DNA from: Leucobacter chromiireducens
GTDB taxonomy: Bacteria; Actinomycetota; Actinomycetes; Actinomycetales; Microbacteriaceae
DNA length: 64,000 nt
Reading direction: 5' to 3'
Assembly: GCF_003917135.1 (NCBI RefSeq)
Contig: NZ_RPDI01000007.1
Span: 1 to 64,000 of the forward strand
Shown piece by piece: positions 50,614 to 61,673 of the stretch. The notes beneath the pieces are model-generated. The model was not told the DNA's origin. It saw only the letters and a program-made list of their open reading frames with translations, and searched no databases. Both the position numbers and the translations under genes were made by a program. Within the stretch, counting starts at the first letter, position 1; each line of letters starts with the position of its first letter.

Positions 50614-51807
50614 GTGGCGAAGGCCAAGTTCGAGCGGACCAAGCCGCACGTAAACATCGGAACGATCGGTCACGTCGACCACGGTAAGACCACCCTTACC
50701 GCGGCGATCTCGAAGACGCTCGCCGACAAGTTCCCGTCTGACGTGAACGTGCAGCGCGACTTTGACACGATCGATTCGGCTCCTGAGGAGCGCCAGCGCG
50801 GCATCACCATCAACATCTCGCACGTTGAGTACGAGACCGACAAGCGCCACTACGCGCACGTTGATGCTCCCGGTCACGCTGACTACATCAAGAACATGAT
50901 CACCGGTGCTGCCCAGATGGACGGCGCTATCCTCGTGGTCGCTGCAACCGACGGCCTCATGGCTCAGTCGAAGGAGCACATCCTGCTCGCCAAGCAGGTT
51001 GGCGTTCCCTACCTCCTCGTTGCGCTGAACAAGTGCGACCAGGTCGACGACGAGGAGATCCTCGAGCTCGTCGAGATGGAGGTCCGTGAGGAGCTCACCA
51101 AGAACGGCTTCGACGGCGACAACGCTCCCGTGGTCCGCGTGTCGGGCTACCAGGCGCTGCAGGGCGAAGAGAAGTGGGTCAACTCCATCCTCGAGCTCAT
51201 GGAGGCCGTGGACAACAGCATCCCGGACCCCGTGCGTGACAAGGACAAGGCGTTCCTCATGCCCGTCGAGGATGTCTTCACGATCACCGGCCGTGGCACG
51301 GTCGTCACGGGCCGCGCCGAGCGTGGCACGCTGAAGATCAACTCTGAGGTCGAGATCGTGGGTCTGCGCCCGACGCAGAAGACCACCGTCACCGGCATCG
51401 AGATGTTCCACAAGCAGCTCGACGAGGCGTGGGCTGGCGAGAACTGTGGCCTCCTCCTCCGCGGCACCAAGCGCGAGGAAGTTGAGCGCGGTCAGGTGAT
51501 TGTCGAGCCCGGCTCGATCACCCCGCACACCAACTTCGAGGGCACTGCCTACATCCTGAAGAAGGAAGAGGGCGGCCGCCACAACCCGTTCGAGACGAAC
51601 TACCGCCCGCAGTTCTACTTCCGTACGACTGACGTGACCGGTGTCATCACCCTCCCCGAGGACAAGCCGATGGTTATGCCCGGCGACACCACGGACATGT
51701 CGGTCGAGCTGATCCAGCCGATCGCTATGGAAGAGGGCCTCGGCTTCGCGATCCGTGAGGGTGGCCGCACCGTCGGCGCCGGCACGGTGACCAAGGTTGT
51801 CTCCTAA
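50614..51807 (+). CDS. tuf: Elongation factor Tu
   Basis: The 397-residue GTPase has G1 GHVDHGKTT, the switch region RGITINIS, G3 DAPGHADY and G4 [11 protein letters not shown] 50614 comes after GAGGAGGACC. It delivers aminoacyl-tRNA to the ribosome. A strong terminator follows, ending the str operon. Confidence 0.97.
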   Translation: MAKAKFERTKPHVNIGTIGHVDHGKTTLTAAISKTLADKFPSDVNVQRDFDTIDSAPEERQRGITINISHVEYETDKRHYAHVDAPGHADYIKNMITGAAQMDGAILVVAATDGLMAQSKEHILLAKQVGVPYLLVALNKCDQVDDEEILELVEMEVREELTKNGFDGDNAPVVRVSGYQALQGEEKWVNSILELMEAVDNSIPDPVRDKDKAFLMPVEDVFTITGRGTVVTGRAERGTLKINSEVEIVGLRPTQKTTVTGIEMFHKQLDEAWAGENCGLLLRGTKREEVERGQVIVEPGSITPHTNFEGTAYILKKEEGGRHNPFETNYRPQFYFRTTDVTGVITLPEDKPMVMPGDTTDMSVELIQPIAMEEGLGFAIREGGRTVGAGTVTKVVS

Positions 51808-51859
51808 GTTCTCACGAACTCAGGCGCTCTGCGTCAGGTAGAGCGGCGGTTTCGGCCGT

Positions 51860-51891
51860 AAAGCCCCCCGGGATTTCTCCCGGGGGGCTTT
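51860..51891 (+). terminator. str operon terminator
   Basis: Arms AAAGCCCCCCGGGA and TCCCGGGGGGCTTT are perfect 14-mers around TTTC, directly behind tuf. Confidence 0.88.
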
Positions 51892-52009
51892 CCCGTTCCC
51901 TCATCTCTTTTCGTTCCTGGGTGGGGGAGTCGGCCCCCGCGCACCCCGCGCGGTATTCTCGTGTGTGACCCGGAGCACGGGTCACGCTCGACGAAGGAAT
52001 GGAGCCCGG

Positions 52010-53809
52010 GTGCCGCAAACCCTCAGCGAACGGATCGCGCACTTCGCGCGTCAGTACGGCCTGCTGTTCGCGCTCGACGCGCTCTCCTGGGCCGGCGCGG
52101 TGCTCGCCGCGCTGGTGCTGCGCTTCGACTTCAACCTGAGCCGGATCCACTGGGGGTGGACCGCCGTCGTGATCGGCGCAGCGATCCTCCTCCAGCTCGT
52201 GGGCGGCTGGCTCTTCTGGATCTACCGCAACCGCTACGAGGTCGGCAGCTTCGACGAGGTGCGGGCGCTCGTGCTCAACGTCACCGCCGTGATGGTGTGC
52301 GCCTGGCTTGTCGCGTACTTTGTTGGCTACGGCAACGGGATCCCGCGCAGCACGTTGATCATTGCGGCCCCGATCGCGTTCAGCCTGATGGGGGTCTCGC
52401 GGTACATCCTCCGGCTGTACGCCGAGCGGCAGATGAAGCCGGGCGAGGAGGCCGAGCGCACGCTGCTCTACGGCTCCGGGTATCTCGGCGTGCAGACCGC
52501 GAAGCGGCTGCTCACTGACGCGGCTGGCGCCGCCCTTCCCGTCGGCTTCATCGACGACGACCCGATGAAGCGCAATCACGAGGTGCGCGGCGTGCGCGTG
52601 CTCGGCAGCTTCGAAGACCTCCCGCGCGTGGCACGCAAGACCCGCGCGACGCGCATCATCGTCTGCATCGGCGACGCCGACGCCGCGCTGATGCGCCGCG
52701 TGGACAGCGCGGCCGACCGCCTCGGCATGACCGCAATGGTGCTGCCGCCGCTCGACCAGATCCTGCGCAACGCCTCGGCGATCTCCGACGTGCGCGCGCT
52801 CACCATCGAGGACATCATCGGACGCCACCCCGTGCGCCTCGAGACTGAGTCGATCGCTTCCTACCTGCAGGACAAGCGGGTGCTTGTCACGGGCGCCGGT
52901 GGCTCGATCGGCGCGGAGCTGTGCCGCCAGCTGGCACGCTTCGCCCCCGACGAGCTCATCATGCTCGACCGCGACGAGACTGCGCTGCAGGAAACGCAGC
53001 TCTCGATCAGCGGGCACGGCCTGCTCGACACGAACGACGTGGTGCTCGCCGACATTCGTGATGCGGCGACGCTCGAGCGGCTGTTCGTCGAGCGCCGGCC
53101 CGAGGTCGTGTTCCACGCCGCAGCGCTGAAGCACCTGCCCATGCTCGAGCAGTACCCCGACGAGGCGTGGAAGACGAACGTGCTCGGCACCCTCAACGTG
53201 CTCCGCGCCGCGCAGGCCGCCGGCGTCAGCACTTTCGTCAACATCTCGACGGACAAGGCAGCCAACCCGACGAGCGTGCTCGGGCACTCGAAGCGCGTCG
53301 CCGAGAAGCTCACCGCCTGGATGGCCGAGCAGACCGGGCAGCGCTACCTCTCAGTGCGCTTCGGCAACGTGCTCGGCAGCCGCGGTTCGATGCTGCCGAC
53401 CTTCCGCTCCCTCATCGAGGCCGGCGGTCCGCTCACCGTCACTCACCCCGAGGTGACCCGCTTCTTCATGACCATCCCGGAGGCGTGCCAGCTCGTGGTC
53501 CAGGCCGGCGGCCTCGGGCGCCCGGGCGAGGTGCTGATCCTCGACATGGGCGAGCCCGTGAAGATCATCGACGTTGCCCGCCGCATGATCGCCCAGTCGG
53601 GGAAGAACATCGAGATCGTCTACACCGGGCTGCGCCACGGCGAGAAGCTCCACGAGGAGCTCGTCGGGGAGGGCGAGGGCAACGAGCGCCCGTTCCACCC
53701 GAAGATCTCGCACGCGCACGTCGACACGATCTCCCCGGATGTGCTGGATCACGACGGCTGGATCGCGCGCCTCAATCTCACCGATGCCGCAGAGGAGCGC
53801 GTGCAGTGA
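52010..53809 (+). CDS. FlaA1/CapD-type nucleotide-sugar dehydratase/epimerase
   Basis: The 599-residue protein starts with about four membrane helices (residues 15-130), a Rossmann-like CoA-binding-type domain (LLYGSGYLGVQTAKRLL), then a C-terminal SDR domain. The last shows TGAGGSIGAELCRQL, the Thr-Asp-Lys active-site segment ISTDKAANPTSV, HSKRVAEKL and LRHGEKLHEEL. This is the PglF/WbpM/CapD family, which makes 4-keto-6-deoxy UDP-sugars for surface glycans. GTG 52010 with GGAG upstream is preferred to GTG 51965. It overlaps the next gene by four bases. Confidence 0.9.
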   Translation: MPQTLSERIAHFARQYGLLFALDALSWAGAVLAALVLRFDFNLSRIHWGWTAVVIGAAILLQLVGGWLFWIYRNRYEVGSFDEVRALVLNVTAVMVCAWLVAYFVGYGNGIPRSTLIIAAPIAFSLMGVSRYILRLYAERQMKPGEEAERTLLYGSGYLGVQTAKRLLTDAAGAALPVGFIDDDPMKRNHEVRGVRVLGSFEDLPRVARKTRATRIIVCIGDADAALMRRVDSAADRLGMTAMVLPPLDQILRNASAISDVRALTIEDIIGRHPVRLETESIASYLQDKRVLVTGAGGSIGAELCRQLARFAPDELIMLDRDETALQETQLSISGHGLLDTNDVVLADIRDAATLERLFVERRPEVVFHAAALKHLPMLEQYPDEAWKTNVLGTLNVLRAAQAAGVSTFVNISTDKAANPTSVLGHSKRVAEKLTAWMAEQTGQRYLSVRFGNVLGSRGSMLPTFRSLIEAGGPLTVTHPEVTRFFMTIPEACQLVVQAGGLGRPGEVLILDMGEPVKIIDVARRMIAQSGKNIEIVYTGLRHGEKLHEELVGEGEGNERPFHPKISHAHVDTISPDVLDHDGWIARLNLTDAAEERVQ

Positions 53810-54963
53810 CCCCCCTCGCCGTTGCCCTCCTCGCCGGCGGGCTGACGCTCGCGCTCAGCCTCGCGCTGCCCACCGTCGTGAAGCCGCTGCTCGTGCGGCT
53901 CGGGATCATGGACGTGCCGAACGAGCGGTCGTCCCACGAGCGGCCCGTGCTGCGCGGCCTCGGGCTCGCCATTCTCATCGCGATGCTGGTGGGAGGCATC
54001 GTCGCCGTGCTGCTGTTCGCGGTGCCTGGCTGGTCGGGGCACGCGGTCTGGGATGTGCTCGTCGTCGTCGTGGGCGGATCCCTCCTTGCTGGCCTGCTCG
54101 GGCTCGCCGAGGATCTGCGCGGGATCAGTGTGCCGGTGCGCAGCGCCGCGCTGCTGCTCATCGCGGCGGGCTCCGCGACGGGCGTGCTGTTCGCGGTCGG
54201 CCGGTTCGGTGACGCGGGGAACGGAGCCGGTCACGGGCCGGGGCTCGCCGGGGGAGCGGCGCGCCCGCTCATCGGTCCGCTCGCCGAGTACGGGCCGCTG
54301 AACTCCGTGACGGTGAGCGCGCCGCAGCTGCCGATCTGGGGTGCCGTGCTCGTCGTCGTGTACGCGGTGCTGTTCATCTCGAGCTACATCAACGTCGCGA
54401 ACTTCATGGACGGGCTCAACGGGATCAGCGGCTTCCACGGCGTGATCGCCGGCCTCACGTTCGCGGCGATCGGCGTGTTCCAGGACATGCCGTGGCTGCT
54501 CGCGGCCGGGCTGATCCTCGCCGCCGGCTTTGCGGGCTTCCTGCCGTGGAACCTGACGAAGCCGGGCGCGTTCATGGGGGATGTTGGCAGCTACCTGCTT
54601 GGCGGCGCGACCGCGGTGACGAGCTTCGCGGCGCTTATCGCCGGTGCGCCGCTCCTCGCGACGATCGGCCCGATGGTCATCTACTTCGGCGACGTCGGGG
54701 TGACGCTCGTGAAGCGGGTGCGTGCTGGCAAGCGCTGGGACGAGCCGCACAAGGAGCACACGTACCAGCGGATCCAGCAGCGCGGCTACTCGCACGTCCA
54801 GGCGTCCGGCATGACGGCGGCGTGCACGCTCGCGGCGTCGCTGCTCGGCCTTGCCTCGTGCTTCGCGCCGCTGTGGGGCACGCTGCTGCTGCTCGTGGGC
54901 GGCGTCGCGGTGCTGCTCGTCTACTTGGCGCTCCCGCGCGTGCTCCCGGCGCGCGCGGCGTAG
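53806..54963 (+). CDS. WecA/MraY-type undecaprenyl-phosphate sugar-1-phosphate transferase
   Basis: The 385-residue protein has about ten helices. Motifs are DVPNERSSHERPVLRGLGL (substrate loop), GLAEDLRG, NVANFMDGLNGISG and GAFMGDVGSYLLG, the acidic sites of the family. It starts a lipid-linked glycan by moving a sugar-1-phosphate to undecaprenyl phosphate. GTG 53806 overlaps the dehydratase stop, so the pair makes and uses one sugar. An extra Gly-rich loop occurs around residues 135-160. Confidence 0.87.
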   Translation: MTPLAVALLAGGLTLALSLALPTVVKPLLVRLGIMDVPNERSSHERPVLRGLGLAILIAMLVGGIVAVLLFAVPGWSGHAVWDVLVVVVGGSLLAGLLGLAEDLRGISVPVRSAALLLIAAGSATGVLFAVGRFGDAGNGAGHGPGLAGGAARPLIGPLAEYGPLNSVTVSAPQLPIWGAVLVVVYAVLFISSYINVANFMDGLNGISGFHGVIAGLTFAAIGVFQDMPWLLAAGLILAAGFAGFLPWNLTKPGAFMGDVGSYLLGGATAVTSFAALIAGAPLLATIGPMVIYFGDVGVTLVKRVRAGKRWDEPHKEHTYQRIQQRGYSHVQASGMTAACTLAASLLGLASCFAPLWGTLLLLVGGVAVLLVYLALPRVLPARAA

Positions 54964-55634
54964 CTGGGGGCTGGGGGCTGTGCTGCCCGCCGGGCCGGCC
55001 ACCCGTTACGCCCCCTCCGCGCCCGCCCACGCCTCCGCTGACATTGAGTTGGGGTTTGCTCCGCTCAGCGTCAACCGTTCCGGCTCTCTCCCCAACAAAG
55101 ATCTCGGGAGAGGTTGGGTGGGGTGTGCGGGCTCGGGATCGGGATCGGTGTGAGTTTGTGCCGGTATGCGCGCGCATAGCGGGCTGGAGTCACACTAAAT
55201 TCGGGGGAGGGCGGGCGCGGGATCGGGGAGCGGGTACGCGCGGGATCGGGAGCAGGGCGCGCAGCCGGGATTTCCGCGCGAACACGCGCGACACGCCCGG
55301 GTTGCACGAAGCATATTCCGTGTGTCAGAATAGACAGGTTCAGTACTCCGCGCTTCGGTGCGGATCACTGCCAGGCAGTGCATAATCACCCGGTCCGCCG
55401 GGGTTAGGCCGCGGGTAGCGAACACAACCACACGCCAAACGGCGGCCAGACTTTGTCCGGCCGTCTTTGTGTGTGCGGGCCACGTGCGAGAGCGCGTGGT
55501 TTTGACAGGTGAACAGAGACCCAGCACATGCGCCTCGGAAGGGGTGCCGCTGCCAGGGCGCTGGTACGCAAGACGTCCAATGCCGCTCGCCCCTCGGGGT
55601 GCGCAGTACGACGCAAGTAGAAAGTAGAGATGTC
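54964..55634. other. Intergenic region and leader before the S10 operon
   Basis: The first half (to about 55260) is GC-rich, with repeated CGGGATCGGG words and short inverted repeats. TTGCAC and CAGAAT 18 bases apart (55302-55331) and CATAAT at 55381-55386, preceded by TG, are promoter candidates. A hairpin follows at 55436-55469. The last part near rpsJ has no gene. Confidence 0.45.
55436..55469 (+). promoter_or_regulatory. Attenuator-like hairpin in the S10 leader
   Basis: ACGGC with GCCGT, and an inner GAC/GTC, form a stem followed by CTTTGTGT. It lies about 165 bases before rpsJ. The form suggests transcription attenuation of the ribosomal operon. Confidence 0.4.
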
Positions 55635-55943
55635 ATGGCGGGACAGAAGATCCGCATCCGACTGAAGTCGTATGACCACGAGGTCATCGACAACTCCGCG
55701 CGCAAGATTGTCGACACGGTGACCCGCGCAGGTGCCACTGTGATCGGCCCCGTGCCGCTCCCGACGGAGAAGAACGTGATCGCTGTGATCCGTTCGCCCC
55801 ACAAGTACAAGGACAGCCGCGAGCACTTCGAGAAGCGCACGCACAAGCGTCTGATCGACATCGTCGATCCCACCCCCAAGGCCGTCGATTCGCTCATGCG
55901 TCTCGATCTCCCGGCCGACGTCAACATCGAGATCAAGCTCTAA
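55635..55943 (+). CDS. rpsJ: 30S ribosomal protein S10
   Basis: The 102-residue protein ([18 protein letters not shown]) is the first gene of the S10 cluster. It also takes part in antitermination as NusE. ATG 55635 has only a weak AGAGA-type site. The spacing to rplC is 14 bases. Confidence 0.97.
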   Translation: MAGQKIRIRLKSYDHEVIDNSARKIVDTVTRAGATVIGPVPLPTEKNVIAVIRSPHKYKDSREHFEKRTHKRLIDIVDPTPKAVDSLMRLDLPADVNIEIKL

Positions 55944-55957
55944 GGGGGGATCGAATC

Positions 55958-56611
55958 ATGGCAGTAGAACGCAATGTGAAGGGTCTCCTGGGCACCAAGC
56001 TCGGTATGACGCAGGTCTGGGACGAGAACGGCAAGATCGTTCCGGTCACCGTGATTGAGGTTGCTCCCAACGTCATCACGCAGATTCGCACCCCCGAGGT
56101 CGACGGCTACAACGCCGTGCAGATCGCCGCGGGCGCAATCGACCCCCGCAAGGTCAACAAGCCGACCGCTGGTCACTTCGAGAAGGCCGGCGTCACGCCG
56201 CGCCGTCACGTGACCGAGGTTCGCACGGCCGACGCAGCGGAGTACACGCTGGGCCAGGAGCTCACCGTCGATGGCACCTTCGAGGCCGGTCAGAAGATCG
56301 ACGTCGTTGGCACCTCGAAGGGCAAGGGCTTCGCCGGCACCATGAAGCGTCACAACTTCAAGGGTGTTTCCGCATCGCACGGTGCGCACCGCAACCACCG
56401 TAAGCCCGGCTCGATCGGTGGCGCAGCTACCCCGGGTCGCGTCTTCAAGGGTCAGAAGATGGCCGGTCGCATGGGTGGCGATCGCGTCACCGTGCAGAAC
56501 CTCACCGTGCAGGCGATCGACGCTGAGAAGGGTCTCATCCTGGTCAAGGGTGCAGTTCCCGGCGCTCGCGGTCGTCTCGTTTTCGTTCGCAACGCAGTGA
56601 AGGGGGCGTAG
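55958..56611 (+). CDS. rplC: 50S ribosomal protein L3
   Basis: The 217-residue protein shows [17 protein letters not shown] and the extended loop around [16 protein letters not shown] that reaches the peptidyl transferase centre. The ATG is preceded by AAGGGGGGA. The next gene begins three bases after its stop. Confidence 0.97.
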   Translation: MAVERNVKGLLGTKLGMTQVWDENGKIVPVTVIEVAPNVITQIRTPEVDGYNAVQIAAGAIDPRKVNKPTAGHFEKAGVTPRRHVTEVRTADAAEYTLGQELTVDGTFEAGQKIDVVGTSKGKGFAGTMKRHNFKGVSASHGAHRNHRKPGSIGGAATPGRVFKGQKMAGRMGGDRVTVQNLTVQAIDAEKGLILVKGAVPGARGRLVFVRNAVKGA

Positions 56612-56614
56612 TTC

Positions 56615-57268
56615 ATGGCTACCGCTACCAAGCTCGAGGTGCTCGACGCGAAGGGCAAGAAGGCCGGGTCGGTTGACCTGCCCGAGGCTCTCTTCGGCGC
56701 CGAGACCAACGTCCCGCTGATCCACCAGGTGGTCACCGCTCAGCTCGCAGCTGCGCGTCAGGGTACGCACAAGACCAAGAACCGTGGCGAGCGCTCCGGT
56801 TCGGGTGTCAAGCCGTTCAAGCAGAAGGGTACCGGCCGCGCCCGTCAGGGTTCGGTTCGTATGCCTCAGCACCGCGGCGGCGGCATCGTTCACGGGCCCG
56901 TGCCCCGCGATTACTCGCAGCGCACCCCCAAGAAGATGATTGCTGCGGCGCTCCGCGGCGTGCTCTCGGACCGCGCTCGCGCGAACCGCCTGCACGTTGT
57001 CGACGGCTTCGGCATCGGTGACAAGCCCAGCACCAAGACCGCACGCGAGTTCCTCGCTCAGGTCGCGCCGGGCAAGCGCGTGCTCGTGGTCGTTGACCGC
57101 GCGGACGAGCTCACCACGCTGAGCGTGCGCAACCTGCCGTTCGTTCACGTGCTGTTCCAGGACCAGCTCAACGCTTACGACGTCGTCGTCAGCGATGACC
57201 TCGTCTTCACCAAGGCTGCCTTCGACCAGTTCGTCGCCGGCCGTGCCGCTCAGGAGGACACGAAGTGA
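56615..57268 (+). CDS. rplD: 50S ribosomal protein L4
   Basis: The 217-residue protein has the exit-tunnel loop around [19 protein letters not shown]. In some bacteria L4 represses the operon by its leader. The stop overlaps the rplW start by four bases. Confidence 0.97.
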   Translation: MATATKLEVLDAKGKKAGSVDLPEALFGAETNVPLIHQVVTAQLAAARQGTHKTKNRGERSGSGVKPFKQKGTGRARQGSVRMPQHRGGGIVHGPVPRDYSQRTPKKMIAAALRGVLSDRARANRLHVVDGFGIGDKPSTKTAREFLAQVAPGKRVLVVVDRADELTTLSVRNLPFVHVLFQDQLNAYDVVVSDDLVFTKAAFDQFVAGRAAQEDTK

Positions 57269-57564
57269 GCCTGAACAAGTCTGCACACGACGTCATCATT
57301 CGCCCGATCGTTTCGGAGAAGAGCTACGGCCTCATCGACACGAACGGCCAGTACACCTTCGAGGTACAGCCGACGGCGAACAAGACCGAGATCAAGCTCG
57401 CGATCGAGCAGGTCTTCAACGTTAAGGTCGAGAAGGTCCGCACGCTGAACCGCAAGGGCAAGACCCGCCGCACCCGCTTCGGCGCTGGCAAGCGCAAGGA
57501 CACCAAGCGCGCCATCGTCACGCTGAAGTCGGGCTCCATCGACATCTTCACGGCTGCGCTGTAG
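57265..57564 (+). CDS. rplW: 50S ribosomal protein L23
   Basis: The 99-residue protein ([13 protein letters not shown], then [18 protein letters not shown]) docks trigger factor and SRP at the exit tunnel. Start GTG 57265 overlaps the rplD stop. Confidence 0.97.
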   Translation: MSLNKSAHDVIIRPIVSEKSYGLIDTNGQYTFEVQPTANKTEIKLAIEQVFNVKVEKVRTLNRKGKTRRTRFGAGKRKDTKRAIVTLKSGSIDIFTAAL

Positions 57565-57586
57565 AAGGGGCGAGAAGGAACACACT

Positions 57587-58423
57587 ATGGCTATTCGCAA
57601 GTACAAGCCGACGACCCCGGGTCGTCGCGGTTCGAGCGTTGCTGATTTCGCTGAGATCACCCGCTCCACGCCCGAGAAGTCGCTGCTTCGCCCGCTCCCC
57701 AAGACGGGCGGCCGCAACAACCAGGGCCGCATCACCACCCGCCACATCGGCGGTGGCCACAAGCGCCAGTACCGCGTCATCGACTTCCGTCGCAATGACA
57801 AGGACGGCGTCAACGCCAAGGTTGCGCACATCGAGTACGACCCCAACCGCACGGCGCGCATCGCGCTGCTGCACTTTGAGGACGGCACGAAGCGCTACAT
57901 CATCGCGCCGAACAAGCTGAAGCAGGGCGATATCGTCGAGTCGGGTCCGGCCGCCGATATCAAGCCGGGCAACAACCTTCCGCTGAAGAACATCCCGACC
58001 GGTACCGTGATTCACGCGATCGAGCTGAAGCCAGGCGGGGGTGCCAAGATGGCGCGCTCGGCAGGCGCGTCGGTTCGCCTCGTCGCGAAGGACGGCCCGT
58101 ACGCTCAGCTGCGTCTCCCCTCGGGCGAGATCCGCAACGTCGACGCGCGCTGCCGCGCGACCGTCGGCGAGGTCGGCAACGCCGAGCAGTCGAACATCAA
58201 CTGGGGTAAGGCCGGCCGTATGCGCTGGAAGGGCGTCCGCCCGACCGTGCGTGGCGTCGTCATGAACCCGGTCGATCACCCGCACGGTGGTGGCGAAGGC
58301 CGCACCTCGGGTGGCCGTCACCCGGTCAGCCCCTGGGGCCAGAAGGAAGGCCGCACGCGCCGTCCGAACAAGGAAAGCGACAAGCTCATCGTGCGTCGCC
58401 GCAATGTTGGCAAGAAGCGCTAG
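57587..58423 (+). CDS. rplB: 50S ribosomal protein L2
   Basis: The 278-residue protein contains [18 protein letters not shown] and, at the C-terminus, [15 protein letters not shown] with the His close to the peptidyl transferase centre. AGGGGCGAGAAGG precedes the ATG. Confidence 0.97.
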   Translation: MAIRKYKPTTPGRRGSSVADFAEITRSTPEKSLLRPLPKTGGRNNQGRITTRHIGGGHKRQYRVIDFRRNDKDGVNAKVAHIEYDPNRTARIALLHFEDGTKRYIIAPNKLKQGDIVESGPAADIKPGNNLPLKNIPTGTVIHAIELKPGGGAKMARSAGASVRLVAKDGPYAQLRLPSGEIRNVDARCRATVGEVGNAEQSNINWGKAGRMRWKGVRPTVRGVVMNPVDHPHGGGEGRTSGGRHPVSPWGQKEGRTRRPNKESDKLIVRRRNVGKKR

Positions 58424-58445
58424 TCGGCAGGTAGGAGAATAGAAG

Positions 58446-58727
58446 ATGCCTCGTAGTCTCAAGAAGGGCCCCTTCGTCGATAACCACCTGCTGAACAAGG
58501 TGGTTGTCCAGAACGAAGCTGGCACCAAGAACGTGATCAAGACCTGGTCGCGCCGCTCGATGATCATCCCCGCAATGCTGGGACACACCATCGCGGTGCA
58601 CGACGGTCGGAAGCACATCCCCGTGTTCGTCACGGAAACCATGGTCGGTCACAAGCTGGGCGAGTTCGCGCCCACTCGCACCTTCCGCGGTCACGTGAAG
58701 GACGACAAGAAGGGCCGTCGCCGCTAA
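58446..58727 (+). CDS. rpsS: 30S ribosomal protein S19
   Basis: The 93-residue protein ([15 protein letters not shown], then KTWSRRSMI) sits in the 30S head with S13. GTAGGAGAATAGA precedes the ATG. Confidence 0.97.
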   Translation: MPRSLKKGPFVDNHLLNKVVVQNEAGTKNVIKTWSRRSMIIPAMLGHTIAVHDGRKHIPVFVTETMVGHKLGEFAPTRTFRGHVKDDKKGRRR

Positions 58728-58753
58728 GCGGTGACGTGAAGGAGGAGAGAGAA

Positions 58754-59137
58754 ATGGTGGAATCGACCGCACGCGTGCGTCAGATCCGCATCACCCCCCA
58801 GAAGGCCCGTCGCGTTGTTGACCTGGTTCGCGGGAAGAATGCACAGGAGGCGCTTGCCATCCTGAAGTTCGCCCCCCAGGCTGCCGCCGAGCCCGTGTTC
58901 AAGCTGGTTGCCTCGGCGATCGCGAACGCACGTGTGAAGGCCGACGCGGAGAACCTGCGTCTCAACGAGGACGAGCTGGTCATCGCTCGCGCCTATGTCG
59001 ACGAGGGCACGACGCTCAAGCGTTTCCGCCCCCGTGCGCAGGGCCGTGCGTTCCGGATCAACAAGCGGACCAGCCACATCACCGTCGTTCTGCAGACGGC
59101 TGATGAGCTCGCGACCGCGAAGAAGGGAGCCAAGTAA
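58754..59137 (+). CDS. rplV: 50S ribosomal protein L22
   Basis: The 127-residue protein starts at ATG 58754, as AAGGAGGAGAG lies before it; GTG 58736 is in frame but would overlap this site. The tunnel loop region is around [19 protein letters not shown]. Its stop directly abuts rpsC. Confidence 0.96.
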   Translation: MVESTARVRQIRITPQKARRVVDLVRGKNAQEALAILKFAPQAAAEPVFKLVASAIANARVKADAENLRLNEDELVIARAYVDEGTTLKRFRPRAQGRAFRINKRTSHITVVLQTADELATAKKGAK

Positions 59138-59896
59138 ATGGGCCAGAAGATTCATCCCTACGGCTTCCGCCTCGGGATCACCACTGACCACGTCTCGCGT
59201 TGGTTCTCGGACTCGACCAAGCAGGGCCAGCGCTACGCTGACTACCTGGCCGAGGACATCAAGATCCGCCAGCACCTGACGAAGCAGCTGGACCGCGCAG
59301 GCGTGTCCCGCGTGGAGATCGAGCGCACCCGCGATCGTGTCCGCGTGGACATCCACTCGGCGCGTCCCGGCATCGTGATCGGCCGCCGTGGCGCCGAGGC
59401 TGAGCGCATCCGCGCCGACCTCGAGAAGCTCACGGGCAAGCAGATCCAGCTGAACATCCTTGAGGTGAAGAACCCCGAGGCTGACGCTCAGCTCGTCGCT
59501 CAGGGCATCGCCGAGCAGCTCGCTGCGCGCGTGGCGTTCCGCCGCGCGATGCGCAAGGGCCTGCAGGGTGCTCAGCGCGCCGGTGCCAAGGGCATCCGTA
59601 TCCAGGTCTCCGGCCGTCTGGGCGGCGCCGAGATGAGCCGTTCGGAGTTCTACCGTGAGGGTCGCGTGCCGCTGCACACGCTCCGCGCGAACATCGACTA
59701 CGGCTTCTACGAGGCGAAGACCACCTTCGGCCGCATCGGCGTGAAGGTCTGGATCTACAAGGGTGACCTCACCAACAAGGAACTCGCTCGCGAGCAGGCG
59801 GCCCAGAAGCCGTCGCGCGACCGCGGCGACCGCCGCCGTGCGCCCCGTGGCGCGCAGGCCGAGGCTGCACCCGCTGCAGCAGGAGCGGAGAAGTAA
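59138..59896 (+). CDS. rpsC: 30S ribosomal protein S3
   Basis: The 252-residue protein has a KH domain with [15 protein letters not shown] and a longer C-terminus (residues about 212-252), basic then Ala/Glu-rich, beyond the E. coli length of about 233. It lines the mRNA entry site. Spacing to rplP is two bases. Confidence 0.97.
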   Translation: MGQKIHPYGFRLGITTDHVSRWFSDSTKQGQRYADYLAEDIKIRQHLTKQLDRAGVSRVEIERTRDRVRVDIHSARPGIVIGRRGAEAERIRADLEKLTGKQIQLNILEVKNPEADAQLVAQGIAEQLAARVAFRRAMRKGLQGAQRAGAKGIRIQVSGRLGGAEMSRSEFYREGRVPLHTLRANIDYGFYEAKTTFGRIGVKVWIYKGDLTNKELAREQAAQKPSRDRGDRRRAPRGAQAEAAPAAAGAEK

Positions 59897-59898
59897 GC

Positions 59899-60318
59899 AT
59901 GCTGATTCCTCGTCGAGTCAAGTACCGCAAGCAGCACCACCCCAGCCGCAGCGGCCAGTCCAAGGGCGGCAACACCGTCGCTTTTGGTGAGTTCGGGATC
60001 CAGGCACTGACCCCCGCGTACGTGACCAACCGTCAGATCGAGTCCGCTCGTATCGCCATGACGCGTCACATCAAGCGTGGTGGCAAGGTGTGGATCAACA
60101 TCTACCCCGACCGTCCCCTGACCAAGAAGCCTGCGGAAACCCGCATGGGTTCCGGTAAGGGTTCGCCCGAGTGGTGGGTGGCCAACGTCAAGCCGGGCCG
60201 CGTCCTCTTCGAGGTCGCCGGCGTCGATGAGCAGCTCGCACGTGAGGCGCTGACCCGCGCCATCCACAAGCTGCCGCTCAAGGCCCGTATTATCAAGCGC
60301 GAGGAGGGCGACGCGTAA
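59899..60318 (+). CDS. rplP: 50S ribosomal protein L16
   Basis: The 139-residue protein ([18 protein letters not shown]) lies near the A site. Its stop overlaps the rpmC start by one base. Confidence 0.97.
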   Translation: MLIPRRVKYRKQHHPSRSGQSKGGNTVAFGEFGIQALTPAYVTNRQIESARIAMTRHIKRGGKVWINIYPDRPLTKKPAETRMGSGKGSPEWWVANVKPGRVLFEVAGVDEQLAREALTRAIHKLPLKARIIKREEGDA

Positions 60319-60629
60319 TGGCGATCGGTACCAAGGAACTGGCCATCACGGAGCTCGACTCGTTCGAGAACGAGCGTCTGGCCGAGGAGCTCAAGAAGGC
60401 AAAGGGTGAGCTCTTCAACCTGCGATTCCAGTCGGCCACCGGCCAGCTGGAAAGCCACGGTCGTGTGCGCCAGGTGAAGCGCGATATCGCGCGCATCTAC
60501 ACGGTGCTCCGCGAGCGTGAGCTCGGCATTCGGGTGACCCCCGCCGCTGAGACTGCTCCCGCGAAGGCGAAGAAGAGCACCAAGAAGACCGAGCAGGCGG
60601 ACGCCGCCGCTGAGACGAAGGAGGCCTAA
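60318..60629 (+). CDS. rpmC: 50S ribosomal protein L29, extended
   Basis: The 103-residue protein has the usual L29 core ([18 protein letters not shown]) of about 70 residues, then a Lys/Ala/Thr/Glu-rich tail of about 30. Such tails are seen in other actinobacteria. Its role is unknown. Confidence 0.95.
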   Translation: MAIGTKELAITELDSFENERLAEELKKAKGELFNLRFQSATGQLESHGRVRQVKRDIARIYTVLRERELGIRVTPAAETAPAKAKKSTKKTEQADAAAETKEA

Positions 60630-60631
60630 GA

Positions 60632-60904
60632 ATGGCTGAGGTCGAGAAGGAACAGCGCGGCTACCGTAAGGCTCGCCGTGGCTACGTCGTCAGCGACAAG
60701 ATGGACAAGACCATCGTCGTCGAGGTCGAGGACCGCGTGAAGCACCCGCTCTACGGCAAGGTGATGCGTCGTTCGTCGAAGGTGAAGGCCCACGACGAGC
60801 AGAACACCGCCGGCATCGGCGATCTCGTGCTCATCCACGAGACCCGTCCGCTGAGCGCTTCGAAGCGCTGGCGTCTGGTCGAGATCCTCGAGAAGGCGAA
60901 GTAA
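60632..60904 (+). CDS. rpsQ: 30S ribosomal protein S17
   Basis: The 90-residue protein contains [25 protein letters not shown] cut by no gap, and ends with [13 protein letters not shown]. The spacing to rpmC is two bases. Confidence 0.96.
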   Translation: MAEVEKEQRGYRKARRGYVVSDKMDKTIVVEVEDRVKHPLYGKVMRRSSKVKAHDEQNTAGIGDLVLIHETRPLSASKRWRLVEILEKAK

Positions 60905-60937
60905 GCCCTCGCGGCTTACTGATTGAAGGAGTAACAA

Positions 60938-61306
60938 GTGATTCAGCAGGAATCCCGACTCAAGGTTGCCGATAACACCGGCGCCAAGGAGTTGCTCACG
61001 ATTCGCGTCCTCGGTGGCTCGCGACGTCGCTACGCCGGTCTCGGCGACACGATCGTTGCAACCGTGAAGGACGCAATCCCCGGCGGCAACGTGAAGAAGG
61101 GTGAGGTCGTCAAGGCCGTCATCGTTCGCACGCGCAAGTCGACCCGTCGCGTTGATGGCTCGTACATCAGCTTCGACGAGAACGCTGCCGTCATTCTCAA
61201 GGCCGACGGGGAGCCCCGCGGCACCCGTATCTTCGGGCCGGTCGGTCGTGAGCTGCGCGACAAGCGCTTCATGAAGATCGTCTCGCTCGCACCGGAGGTG
61301 ATCTAG
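60938..61306 (+). CDS. rplN: 50S ribosomal protein L14
   Basis: The 122-residue protein ([19 protein letters not shown]) starts at GTG 60938 after GAAGGAGTAAC. It begins the spc part of the cluster after a 33-base gap. Confidence 0.97.
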   Translation: MIQQESRLKVADNTGAKELLTIRVLGGSRRRYAGLGDTIVATVKDAIPGGNVKKGEVVKAVIVRTRKSTRRVDGSYISFDENAAVILKADGEPRGTRIFGPVGRELRDKRFMKIVSLAPEVI

Positions 61307-61310
61307 TCCT

Positions 61311-61673
61311 ATGGGCCAGAAGATCAAGAAGGGTGACCTCGTCGAGGTCATCACGGGTCCGTCGCAGGATCGCGGCGGCTACAAGGGCAAGCAGGGCAAG
61401 GTCATCGAGGTGTTCACCGAGACCGACCGTGTGATCGTCGAGGGCGTGAACTTCGTGACGAAGCACGTCCGCGTCGGCCAGTCCGAGCGTGGCACCCGCG
61501 AGGGTGGGATCGAGACCGTTGAGGCCCCGATCCACATCTCGAACGTCGCAGTTGTCGATCCCGAGACGAAGAAGCCGACCCGCGTTGGCTTCCGCGTCGA
61601 GGAGATCGAGAAGGACGGCGTCAAGAAGACCGTCCGCGTGCGCTACGCCAAGTCGTCTGGGAAGGACCTCTAA
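61311..61673 (+). CDS. rplX: 50S ribosomal protein L24
   Basis: The 120-residue protein has a KOW motif ([21 protein letters not shown]) and starts 50S assembly. The stop shares one base with the rplE start. Confidence 0.97.
   Translation: MGQKIKKGDLVEVITGPSQDRGGYKGKQGKVIEVFTETDRVIVEGVNFVTKHVRVGQSERGTREGGIETVEAPIHISNVAVVDPETKKPTRVGFRVEEIEKDGVKKTVRVRYAKSSGKDL

Noticed and set aside
55509-55634. Longer rpsJ start or a leader peptide
   Set aside because: The upstream frame lacks a ribosome binding site and S10 has a constant N-terminus beginning at 55635.
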